The notes beneath the pieces were generated by a model that was given only the letters and a program-made list of their open reading frames with translations, was not told the origin of the DNA and did no database searches. A DNA stretch of 64,000 nt from Dehalogenimonas alkenigignens. Its GTDB lineage: Bacteria; Chloroflexota; Dehalococcoidia; Dehalococcoidales; Dehalococcoidaceae. Position 1 is the stretch's first letter. Each line of letters begins with the position of its first letter. The position numbers and the translations under genes are program-made. Shown in pieces: positions 35,105-42,163 of the stretch. The DNA is taken from NCBI RefSeq assembly GCF_001466665.1, contig NZ_KQ758903.1, positions 989,684 to 1,053,683 on the forward strand, read 5' to 3'.

Positions 35105-36238
35105 CTACTTCATTCCTACGGAAGATAAAAGGGCGTTGAGGTTGGGTTCGTACGAAGCGCCGCCGGCACCCTCGGGGAAGGCGGAGAAGACTTCATACTT
35201 AAGTTCTTCGTTGCCGCGGAAGAAGAAGACATTTTTAAGGTGCTTGCGGGCGGCTTCGGCGGCTTTTTCCATTTCCTCGGTGGTCGGCCGCCGCCAGGGG
35301 TTGTCGCCGGCTTTGAAGTACGGCAGAATGACGAACAGCATGTCCTTCTTGACGCCGGCGATGAATTCGGCGATGCGCTCAATCTCATCCACCTCTATAT
35401 AGCCGGGGATGTAAACCGATTCCACGAAGGTATTCTTGCCTGACTGGACGAGTTTCCGGAGGTTATCAAGCACCGGTTTGTTGGAAACGCCGGTGTAATC
35501 GATATTGAGTTCATCGGTCACCGCCTTGATGCCGACTTCGACCCGGTCGATGTGAGACAAATCGGGCAGCTCTATGCCGTTGGTCAGCAGCAGGTTGTGG
35601 CTCTTGTAGCGCTCGTGGAGCAGCCGGGCGATGTTGGGCAGTTCGGGGTCCATGGCGGCCTCCTGGCCTTCGAAGACCACGCTGGTGAATTCATACTGGT
35701 CGAGAATGGCCAGCAGTTCGTCGATAGTCAGGAACTTTTCCGGCGCCGGCGCGATGCCGGACGGCTCTTCGACGTGTTTGCCGAGGAAATCCTTGAGCAT
35801 GGGGCTGTAGACGCGGCGCTTGCAGTAGCAGCCGCGGCATTCGATGTTGCAGCCCCAGAAGAAGAGGCAGATCTCTTTAAGTTCCGGCGTGTAAGCCACG
35901 TGGTAGACGCGAGTCCTGGCCCAGCCGTCGTGGTAGACGCCGAGCTTTTTGAATTCGTTGATGATGATCTCGGCGTTCTGGTTGAAGCTGACCATCGGCT
36001 CGACTTTGAACTCCGAGAGGCAGTACATCGGGAAGTCGATCAGGTGCTTGATGAGCTCCTCGTGCGATTCGACGTTGAAGACGAGGAAGCCGCCGCCCGC
36101 GGTGAAGCTGTAAGCCGATTCGAGGATGCCTTCGGCGATCTTGCGGTCGATCCACTCCTGGCTCTTGCGCAGGAACATCACCTTGGTCTTGTAGTCCGGG
36201 GGGTAAACTATCTGTTTGCCGGTGGCGTAGTATTTCAT
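35105..36238 (-). CDS. fusion of a muconolactone isomerase-like domain to a radical SAM domain
   Basis: A 377-residue protein starting at ATG 36238 (MKYYATGKQIVYPPD). Residues 1-85 read like the ferredoxin-like alpha/beta fold of muconolactone delta-isomerase-type proteins (KSQEWIDRKIAEGILESAYS, GGFLVFNVESHEEL, YCLSEFKVEPM). Residues 105-377 are a radical SAM domain with C130, C134 and C137 (FWGCNIECRGC) and strong similarity to the protein at 34057. The open frame continues upstream, but that part covers a hairpin. It lies 79 bases downstream of rdhB in the same operon. The function is unknown; cofactor or protein modification linked to the dehalogenase is possible. Confidence 0.8.
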   Translation of the reverse strand: MKYYATGKQIVYPPDYKTKVMFLRKSQEWIDRKIAEGILESAYSFTAGGGFLVFNVESHEELIKHLIDFPMYCLSEFKVEPMVSFNQNAEIIINEFKKLGVYHDGWARTRVYHVAYTPELKEICLFFWGCNIECRGCYCKRRVYSPMLKDFLGKHVEEPSGIAPAPEKFLTIDELLAILDQYEFTSVVFEGQEAAMDPELPNIARLLHERYKSHNLLLTNGIELPDLSHIDRVEVGIKAVTDELNIDYTGVSNKPVLDNLRKLVQSGKNTFVESVYIPGYIEVDEIERIAEFIAGVKKDMLFVILPYFKAGDNPWRRPTTEEMEKAAEAARKHLKNVFFFRGNEELKYEVFSAFPEGAGGASYEPNLNALLSSVGMK

Positions 36239-36276
36239 TTTCTTTCCTCTATGCGCGACTGTTGCGTGAACCGGGG

Positions 36277-36308
36277 TCGAGAAGGAGGAGAAGTCTCCTC
36301 CTTCTCGA
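36277..36308 (-). promoter_or_regulatory. perfect 14-bp hairpin between rdhB and the radical SAM genes
   Basis: TCGAGAAGGAGGAG (36277-36290) and CTCCTCCTTCTCGA (36295-36308) are perfect complements around a 4-base loop. On the minus strand no T-run follows, so simple termination is unlikely. It may stabilise or process the mRNA, setting rdhAB expression above that of the downstream genes. Confidence 0.75.
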
Positions 36309-36316
36309 AGGACCAA

Positions 36317-36610
36317 CTAGGCGGTTGCCTTGCGGCGCATGATCAGGGCGGCGGCGACACCCAGCAACAGGAGGGCGGGGATGCCGACGACAACCAGGAA
36401 CAGGGAAGCGGCTTCTTCTTCGAACTCGGAAAGGGAGCCGAAGTAGTTCTGGATGGCGAAGAAGCCCATGAGCAGGGCGATGCCGATGATGACCCAGTCA
36501 TACCACTTGGTCACCTTGCCCTTTTTGCTAAGGAACATGCCCAGAGCAATCAGCAGGCCGACGGCGACGGCGGCCATGAGGAACCAGAAGGGACCCTGAT
36601 AAACAGTCAT
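36317..36610 (-). CDS. rdhB: reductive dehalogenase membrane anchor RdhB
   Basis: A 97-residue membrane protein with three helices (about 8-27, 37-56 and 71-90). It has the RdhB features WYDWVIIGIALLMGFFAIQNYFGS and an acidic FEEEA segment facing the outside before the last helix, then a basic RRK end. It holds RdhA on the outer face of the membrane. It lies 24 bases after rdhA-2 and is the only rdhB in the window. Confidence 0.92.
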   Translation of the reverse strand: MTVYQGPFWFLMAAVAVGLLIALGMFLSKKGKVTKWYDWVIIGIALLMGFFAIQNYFGSLSEFEEEAASLFLVVVGIPALLLLGVAAALIMRRKATA

Positions 36611-36634
36611 TTTGCCATTACTCCTTTCTCTGAC

Positions 36635-38161
36635 CTACCGGCCTTTCCAGGCGGTCTTGACGGTATCGATGCCCATCATTGGCAGGGACATATCCCACCA
36701 CTCTTCAGGGCTGTCCATGTTGCCGTAGCCGAAAACCTCGCCCATGGTGGCGAAGAAGCTGTTGAACAGCGGGGTGACGGAGATAGTCTGCTTGACCAGG
36801 GCATGGACCATGGCGGCCTGATCGACGGAGAAGGTGCAGTAGCCCCAGCACTGGCTGCAGCCGGAGGCCTCGGAGCGGTACTCCTGGCAGAGAATGAAGT
36901 TGTTCCAGAAAGCTTTGATGCCTTTGTTGTGGAAGGTAACTTCCTTGCCTTCATAAGGCGGGATCTCCCAGGTGGGCTCTTTGTGGGACTCGATGCAGCC
37001 GGGCGGGCAGTTGATGGCGCAGAAGCCGCAGGTCTTGCAGAACTTCCACATGCCGGCGTCGACCGGCGGGGTGGGCGCCAGCGGCAGGTTGGTCTGGAAG
37101 GTAGTGGGGTAGGTGGCGTTGCCGTATTCGGCGTTCAGGCCGTAGTTCTGCTGCCGGGACTGCTCATTGATGCCGGTGAGCTGGTTGGCCATGTTCTCGT
37201 TGAACGGCGAACTCTGGTGGCCGGTGTCGGAGTAGCATTCGTAACCCAGAGAACGCAGGAAGCGGAAGGTGCCGCCGTAGACGAACGAGCTCAGCGTGCC
37301 GCCGGTGCCGTTGGGTCCGGGGAAGCTGGAGCCGTATCCGGCTTCGGCATTGGGGGTCTTGAGGAACTGGCTGGCGACGGGGCTGATGGTGGTGATGATC
37401 CACAGGGGCTTGTTGGGGAAGACGTACTTGGAGCCGTCAGAAGTGGCGTAACCCTTGTCGACATTCTCGAACTCATAGCGCAGCGACTCGGCGTCGGACG
37501 GCAGGGCGCCGTTGTTGCTGCTCCATTCCTTGGTGGCGCCACGGGTGGTGTACTTGACGAGGACTTTGTCCTTCCAGGTTTGATCAAACTCAGCATAGCC
37601 GTTAAGGACAGAGCCGTAGTAGCGCATGGCAGCGTTCATCATCTTGGAGGCTTCTTCCGGAGTGCCGGTCCACTTTGGGAGACCGAGCTCTTCCGGCGTC
37701 TTGGACTCAGTGTAGCTGTTGGAGCCGGACTTGACCGGGCCGGTCCAGGTCTTGGACCAGGTGAAGTTGTGGAGGTTGGCGCTATGGAGCATGCGGGTGC
37801 GGAGGGTATAACCGGGGGCCTGTTCAGCCTGGCGCTTGGCCGAAATTGCGGCGCCCTTGGCGGAAGCCGCTTCACGGCGGTTCCAGGTCTCGGTGAAGTA
37901 GGACTTGATGCGGGTGGTCTGCGACTGCCAGCGGCGGTCGTAGCGGTTGATGGCGCTCCAGTCATGCTCGACGGCGGGATCCAGGAAAGCGCGCTCCTTG
38001 ACGAACCAGGGGCGCTTCTGAATGGCGGCGGTGGAGGACATCAGTTCATCCACGTCGTGGAAGTTGGGCGCTACCAGGCTGGCAGCCCCGATGCCCGCAC
38101 CGGCCAAGCCGAGATTTTTCATAAATTCCCGGCGGGATACCGTGCTGTGGAAGATAGACAT
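36635..38161 (-). CDS. rdhA: reductive dehalogenase catalytic subunit (rdhA-2)
   Basis: A 508-residue corrinoid/Fe-S reductive dehalogenase. Tat signal SRREFMKNLGLAGAG (about 9-23), then mature-start HPW-like RPWFVKERAF. Cluster motifs are CKTCGFCAINCP (CxxCxxCxxxCP) and C-x9-C-x2-C-x3-C (ending CSQCWGYC, where the usual final Pro is Thr). GYGSSFPGPNG and LPLAPTPPVDAG lie in the conserved core. It is the first gene of a six-gene operon with rdhB, three radical SAM genes and a membrane peptide. Three tandem leader hairpins precede it. Confidence 0.96.
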   Translation of the reverse strand: MSIFHSTVSRREFMKNLGLAGAGIGAASLVAPNFHDVDELMSSTAAIQKRPWFVKERAFLDPAVEHDWSAINRYDRRWQSQTTRIKSYFTETWNRREAASAKGAAISAKRQAEQAPGYTLRTRMLHSANLHNFTWSKTWTGPVKSGSNSYTESKTPEELGLPKWTGTPEEASKMMNAAMRYYGSVLNGYAEFDQTWKDKVLVKYTTRGATKEWSSNNGALPSDAESLRYEFENVDKGYATSDGSKYVFPNKPLWIITTISPVASQFLKTPNAEAGYGSSFPGPNGTGGTLSSFVYGGTFRFLRSLGYECYSDTGHQSSPFNENMANQLTGINEQSRQQNYGLNAEYGNATYPTTFQTNLPLAPTPPVDAGMWKFCKTCGFCAINCPPGCIESHKEPTWEIPPYEGKEVTFHNKGIKAFWNNFILCQEYRSEASGCSQCWGYCTFSVDQAAMVHALVKQTISVTPLFNSFFATMGEVFGYGNMDSPEEWWDMSLPMMGIDTVKTAWKGR

Positions 38162-38182
38162 AGTGTTCCCCTTTCTTTATAT

Positions 38183-38254
38183 TCATCGGTCTGTCCCGAT
38201 TGTCTTTCCGGTCTTTCCCGGCGCCGTCCGGTCTCTCCCGGACGTCACTGTCAT
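38183..38254 (-). CDS. 23-residue leader reading frame upstream of rdhA-2
   Basis: An ATG at 38254 sits 4 bases after a perfect GGAGG and opens a 23-codon frame ending in TGA 21 bases before the rdhA-2 start. It begins M-T-V-T-S-G-R-D-R. The same S-G-[RK]-D core is read upstream of the rdhA genes at 38335, 42164 and 53788. It could be a leader peptide coupling translation to the hairpins it contains, or a by-product of conserved nucleotides. Confidence 0.5.
   Translation of the reverse strand: MTVTSGRDRTAPGKTGKTIGTDR
38185..38242 (-). promoter_or_regulatory. three tandem GANAGA-loop hairpins in the rdhA-2 leader
   Basis: Read on the minus strand the three units are TCCGG-GAGAGA-CCGGA (38242-38227), CCGG-GAAAGA-CCGG (core 38221-38208) and ATCGG-GACAGA-CCGAT (38200-38185). 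They are spaced about 20-22 bases apart. Stem bases change in pairs while the loop stays GANAGA, always in mRNA sense. Single copies precede three other rdhA genes. Confidence 0.75.
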
Positions 38255-38334
38255 TTTGCCTCCAAAAATACTTTCTTTCAGAACACCCTGTGTAAGCTCA
38301 GAAATCGAGGATACAGGGCGGAGATAGCACCTTT

Positions 38335-39750
38335 TTATCTGTGTTTTAACAGCTCCACATCCACGACGCCGGTGTTGGCCGGGTTGTCCCAGAATTCCTC
38401 CGGATGCCGGGTTCCGAAGCCAAACTGCTCGTGCATGTCCGCGAAAAAGCCATTGAACATCGGTGTGATCGTCGAGGTAATGCGAACCAGATCATGGACC
38501 GACGCATTAGTGAAAGAGTTGAACGGGCAGGTGGTATGGCAGTTCTTGCAGCGCGGACATCTGAAGTTGTACAACCGCCACCCTTTGTAGCCGGGTGTGT
38601 AGTTTTTAGCCGCTTCTTCCTCCGGGTCCTCATGGTCCCAGCGTTTGTCACCAAGGGGCATTGATTCATAAGGGCACATGGTGGCGCAGGTGGCGCAGTT
38701 GACGCAGAAACGAGCGATGCCGGCGTCGAACGGTTTGGTGGGGGCTAGCGGCATATCGGTGATCATGCGGTGCATGCCGCGCTGCATATTGCCGTAGCGG
38801 TAATGGGTGGCAACCATGCTGGCGCGGGAATGTTCACCTAAGCCAGAGAAGGCTGAGAAGGAATCCGAGGCGCTGGCGCCGGCGATTTCCAGGTGCTGGT
38901 AACCCAAGGCGCCGATAAAGTAGTGCGCCAGGTTGATAACCCTGTAGTAAAGATCGTAGCCGTTCCAGTTCGGGGCCGGGGCGCAGCGTGTCTGCGAGGC
39001 TTCCAGAGTGCTGAAGGTGACCACGTATTTGGCTTTGTTGGGGATGGCGAACTCGGATTTGGTGTCTTCGGCAACATCTACATCTTTGAAATTGTATGGT
39101 TTACCCGAGGTGTTGTTGAGATAAATGAGCCTCTTGGTTTTTTCAGTGAGTTCGACGACGCCAACCTCGGAAGCGCCATACATTCGGAGCGCATTCTGCA
39201 GGGTGAGGAAGTTCTCTTCAGGAGTCCCCTGCCACTTGGTCATATTGCGGCTTTCCGGGGTCGGGATAGTCACTGAGGTGGTGACACCGAGGAAGTTGGG
39301 CGTGGGGGTAAACGGATGGCCGATACCGCCTGAAGCAGCGGTGGCGCCGGTAAGCGCATAATCCCGGATAGTCGGGCCTTTGTATGACGGATACAGGTTT
39401 TTCATGTACTGGATATCCCAGCCTTCCGCCTTCATCTTGACGGTTTTGGCAACTTTGGGATTGATGTCAGCATGGGCGGCAACGGTGGCGGTTACCGGGA
39501 AGGTAACGCCAAGCACCTTACGGGTGCGGTCAACCCGCTGGAAGACGTTCCAGTCAATCTCGACGGTGGGATCCTCGAGTTCGCGCTCCTTCACGTACCA
39601 GGGATGGCGCTGCGGGTTGGCGGTTGCGGTCAGTTCATCGATGTCATGAAAAGCCGGAGCGACAGCGGCGGCGGCTCCCAAACCGGCTCCAGCCAGACCG
39701 AGTCCCTTCATGAACTCGCGGCGGCTGAACGTAGTGTGGAATTTGGACAT
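38335..39750 (-). CDS. rdhA: reductive dehalogenase catalytic subunit (rdhA-3)
   Basis: A 471-residue reductive dehalogenase with Tat signal SRREFMKGLGLAGAG and mature start HPWYVKERELEDP. Cluster motifs are CVNCATCATMCP and CPRCKNCHTTCP. It is a close paralogue of rdhA-4 at 42164: long shared blocks include TVEIDWNVFQR, PYNFKDV, and PGYKGWRLYNFRCPRCK. No rdhB adjoins. Its own leader has one GANAGA hairpin. It ends 80 bases before the rdhA-2 leader. The substrate is unknown. Confidence 0.95.
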   Translation of the reverse strand: MSKFHTTFSRREFMKGLGLAGAGLGAAAAVAPAFHDIDELTATANPQRHPWYVKERELEDPTVEIDWNVFQRVDRTRKVLGVTFPVTATVAAHADINPKVAKTVKMKAEGWDIQYMKNLYPSYKGPTIRDYALTGATAASGGIGHPFTPTPNFLGVTTSVTIPTPESRNMTKWQGTPEENFLTLQNALRMYGASEVGVVELTEKTKRLIYLNNTSGKPYNFKDVDVAEDTKSEFAIPNKAKYVVTFSTLEASQTRCAPAPNWNGYDLYYRVINLAHYFIGALGYQHLEIAGASASDSFSAFSGLGEHSRASMVATHYRYGNMQRGMHRMITDMPLAPTKPFDAGIARFCVNCATCATMCPYESMPLGDKRWDHEDPEEEAAKNYTPGYKGWRLYNFRCPRCKNCHTTCPFNSFTNASVHDLVRITSTITPMFNGFFADMHEQFGFGTRHPEEFWDNPANTGVVDVELLKHR

Positions 39751-39774
39751 TAGGCAACTCCTTTTTCGTTTTTT

Positions 39775-39831
39775 TTATTTAGATGCAAGTGGAAACGTTT
39801 CCAACCGGTCTCTCCCGGACGCCATTTTCAT
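39775..39831 (-). CDS. 18-residue leader reading frame upstream of rdhA-3
   Basis: An ATG at 39831, 5 bases after AGGGGG, opens M-K-M-A-S-G-R-D-R and runs to TAA 24 bases before the rdhA-3 start. It corresponds to the leader frame of rdhA-2 around the S-G-R-D-R core, but the rest differs. The same two explanations apply as for 38183. Confidence 0.42.
   Translation of the reverse strand: MKMASGRDRLETFPLASK
39805..39818 (-). promoter_or_regulatory. GANAGA-loop hairpin in the rdhA-3 leader
   Basis: CCGG-GAGAGA-CCGG on the minus strand, 54 bases before the rdhA-3 start codon. The stem here is only 4 bp, because the outer T-T would not pair. Confidence 0.68.
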
Positions 39832-39887
39832 TCGTACCCCCTGATTTAACATAATTTACAGTTGCTTAACCTCGAAGGTTACAAGAG

Positions 39888-39910
39888 AGGCACGCCGCAT
39901 CGGCGTGCCT
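39888..39910 (-). terminator. terminator hairpin after the nrdJ-DUF2795 operon
   Basis: AGGCACGCCG / CGGCGTGCCT with a 3-base loop lies 11 bases after the DUF2795-like gene on the minus strand, followed by a CTCTTGT stretch. It also lies upstream of rdhA-3. Confidence 0.7.
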
Positions 39911-39920
39911 GATTACTGCT

Positions 39921-40181
39921 TCAAACCAGCAAAAACGACCAGGCCATGAAGGCGATGTCATGGAACTGGGGGTATTTGTTTTCCGGCAGCAGGTGAAGGA
40001 AAGCCAGGACATCCGGTTTGGCCTCATTGCGGCGGGCCTGGCACACCAGATCATGCTTGCTGGCAGGGTAGGAGATGCCGTCGAGGCAAGTTTCCAGATC
40101 GGCGACGGACATATCCAGGCAGCGGCGGAATCCGGGCGGGGTGGCGCTTTCCGGTGATTTTCGGTCCAGTGTAATCGTCAT
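39921..40181 (-). CDS. DUF2795-like small protein (downstream of nrdJ)
   Basis: An 86-residue protein; ATG 40181 has GGAGG at the right distance (an ATG two codons earlier is too close). The core LETCLDGISYPASKHDLVCQARRNEAKPDVLAFLHLLPENKYPQF follows the DUF2795 pattern (hydrophobic-G-x-x-Y/F-P-A-x-K-x-[DE]-[LI] ... A ... N/G-A ... L ... LP). The C-terminus IAFMAWSFLLV is hydrophobic. It lies 12 bases after nrdJ. A second, diverged copy is at 43834; both are near rdhA genes. The function is unknown. Confidence 0.65.
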   Translation of the reverse strand: MTITLDRKSPESATPPGFRRCLDMSVADLETCLDGISYPASKHDLVCQARRNEAKPDVLAFLHLLPENKYPQFHDIAFMAWSFLLV

Positions 40182-40193
40182 ATGCATTCCTCC

Positions 40194-41972
40194 TCATGGG
40201 CTTTGAAATAATGCTTTGACCAGTTCCAGCCCGGTCTGGCTGGTGCACAGGGGCTGCAGTTCCCGGCTTTCGTCGCGGTAAACGGTGATGCCCTTGAGGC
40301 CCTGCTCCCAGGCCATCTCGAATACCCTGGCGATATCCTCCCGCCTGGCGTCATGGGGGAAGTTAACCGTCTTGGACACGGCGTTGTCGGTATGACGCTG
40401 GAAGGCGGCCTGAATGCGCACGTGCCACTGCGGCGATACCCGGTGGGCGGTGACGAAAACCTTACGGACATCCTCCGGGACGTCTTTTCTATCCTGGAGG
40501 TGGTTGGAGGTGACCAGCTGCTCGATCAGCTCCGGGGTGAAAAAGCCCCGCTCTCTGGCGACTTCCTCGAAGTAAGAATTGACCTCAAGGAGGTTCTCGC
40601 CGTCGAGGATGTTTCTCACAAACACGGTAGCGAAGATCGGCTCGATGCCCGATGACACCCCGGCGATGATCGACAGGGTGCCGGTGGGGGCGATGGTGGT
40701 GCAGCAGGCGTTGCGCATGGGGAGGTCACTCTTCTCATAGACGCTGCCCTCCCAGGCAGGGAAGGCGCCGCGGGCAAGCGCCAGTTCACGGGAAGCCTCA
40801 TGAGCTTTATCGTTAATGAACTCCATGACCTCTTCGGCCACCGAGATAGCCCGGGTGGAGTTGTAGGGGATGCCCAGGCGGATGAGCATGTCGGCAAAGC
40901 CCATGACCCCCAGGCCGATCTTCCTGGTACGCCTGGTGGCCGCCTCCACAGCGGGCACCGGGAACCTGTTGATATCGATGACGTTGTCGAGGAATCTGAC
41001 GGCGGTTTTAACCACCCGCGCCAGCCGGTCGTAATCTATGGACAGTGTCCCGCTGTCCCGGCCCAGCATGCGGACGAGGTTGATGGAGCCGAGGTTGCAG
41101 GACTCGTAAGGCAGTAATGCCTGCTCGCCGCAGCCGGTGACCGTCTCCATGCGGCCGAGGCAGGGGGTGGGGTTGTCGCGGTTGACCCGGTCGGTGAAGA
41201 CAAGCCCCGGATCGCCGGTGCGCCAGGCCTGGTCGATGATGCGGGCAAATACCGACCGGGCGTTAAGGTTTCCGGTTTCCTCCCCGGTATTGGGGTCGAT
41301 TAATGCGTAATCCGATCCGGCTCTAACCCGGTTCATGAAGTCATCGGTGACCGAGACGGAGTTGTAGAAGTTGGTCAGGACGTTGGGATCGGACTTGGCT
41401 TTGATGAAATGGAGGATGTCCGGGTGGGTGACGCTCATGACCACCGAGTTGCAGCCGCGCCGGACGCCGCCCTGGCGGATGTAATCGGCCGCGCCGGCAA
41501 TAACGTGAATGAGGGCTACCGGGCCGCCGGCGGCATCCAGGTGCTCGCCGACAGCGGCGCCCCTGGGCCGGACTCTGGAGACATCGAAGCCGATGCCGCC
41601 GCCGCTTTTATGGATGAGAGCGGTGTACTTCACCGCGTCGAAGGTCTCTTCAATGGAATCCGGTACCGGCAGGACGAAGCAGGATGACAGCTGGCCGACC
41701 TCGGTGCCGGCGTTAAGGAGGGTGGGGGAGTTGGGCAGGAATTCAAGCGAGGTCATCAGCCGGTAGAACTCGCCGGCCATGATGTCGGTGTCGACCAATG
41801 GGTCATAGATTAGTTCAGCGGAAGCAACGGCCTGGGCGACGCGGCGGAACATCTCTTCCGGCGTTTCTATAAGCTCGCCCCGGCGGTTACGCCGGAGGTA
41901 GCGCTTCTCCAGTACCCTGAGGGCATTGGGAGTAAGCGCCGGGCGGGTTTCTTTAATTATATCGATGACCAT
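40194..41972 (-). CDS. nrdJ: adenosylcobalamin-dependent (class II) ribonucleotide reductase
   Basis: A 592-residue enzyme making deoxyribonucleotides with a B12-derived radical. SLEFLPNSPTLLNAG, GQLSSCFVLP (redox Cys), SGGGIGFDVSRVRPRGA, YESCNLGSINLVRM (active-site Cys region) and APTGTLSIIAGVSSGIEP are all present. No ATP-cone is seen. The C-terminus stops soon after KGITVYRDESRE with a single Cys; the usual C-terminal zinc-ribbon / CxxC redox tail is absent. A perfect 146-bp repeat ends 37 bases upstream of the start. Confidence 0.94.
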   Translation of the reverse strand: MVIDIIKETRPALTPNALRVLEKRYLRRNRRGELIETPEEMFRRVAQAVASAELIYDPLVDTDIMAGEFYRLMTSLEFLPNSPTLLNAGTEVGQLSSCFVLPVPDSIEETFDAVKYTALIHKSGGGIGFDVSRVRPRGAAVGEHLDAAGGPVALIHVIAGAADYIRQGGVRRGCNSVVMSVTHPDILHFIKAKSDPNVLTNFYNSVSVTDDFMNRVRAGSDYALIDPNTGEETGNLNARSVFARIIDQAWRTGDPGLVFTDRVNRDNPTPCLGRMETVTGCGEQALLPYESCNLGSINLVRMLGRDSGTLSIDYDRLARVVKTAVRFLDNVIDINRFPVPAVEAATRRTRKIGLGVMGFADMLIRLGIPYNSTRAISVAEEVMEFINDKAHEASRELALARGAFPAWEGSVYEKSDLPMRNACCTTIAPTGTLSIIAGVSSGIEPIFATVFVRNILDGENLLEVNSYFEEVARERGFFTPELIEQLVTSNHLQDRKDVPEDVRKVFVTAHRVSPQWHVRIQAAFQRHTDNAVSKTVNFPHDARREDIARVFEMAWEQGLKGITVYRDESRELQPLCTSQTGLELVKALFQSP

Positions 41973-42008
41973 TTTCTCTCCTATGAAGGAAAGGCGTTCT
42001 AAAGAGTG

Positions 42009-42154
42009 GGCAAGCCCCGCGGTGAACCCCGATTACACCCAGGGAGCCCACGGGAGGGGTTTCACAGCATATTAAGCAGGCTGGTCGCAACAGCCGGCAC
42101 CCTGGTTTCCCCCACCGTGAGGCTTGCCCGAGAACGACTTATTGAGTTGTTAAG
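42009..42154 (-). repeat. 146-bp perfect direct repeat, copy 1 (after rdhA-4, before nrdJ)
   Basis: Identical over all 146 bases to 43683-43828. Read on the minus strand it can fold: outer stem GGGCAAGCC / GGCTTGCCC, then CGGTG / CACCG, GAAACC / GGGTTC (partial), CCAGGG / CCCTGG, and an inner hairpin GGCTG-ttgcgac-CAGCC. It starts 9 bases after the rdhA-4 stop. It may be a structured leader or non-coding RNA, a recombination site, or both. Confidence 0.85.
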
Positions 42155-42163
42155 CTGCCAGGA

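Noticed and set aside
38185-38242. ANTAR-type dual hairpins before rdhA-2
   Set aside because: ANTAR targets have paired stem-loops whose six-base loops carry A at position 1 and G at position 4. Here the loop is GANAGA (G at 1, A at 4), and most rdhA leaders have only one hairpin.
35552-38590. A 1012-codon open frame on the plus strand
   Set aside because: It lies antisense to the radical SAM, rdhB and rdhA-2 genes, has a low-complexity Gly/Asp/Val-rich composition and no ribosome site. It is a shadow of G+C-rich codon use.
42009-42154. Cobalamin riboswitch before nrdJ
   Set aside because: The context fits, but I could not find the B12 box (AGYCMGGAGACC-like) or the conserved GGTG...CCGCNACTGT core in either orientation. 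I keep it only as an unassigned structured repeat.
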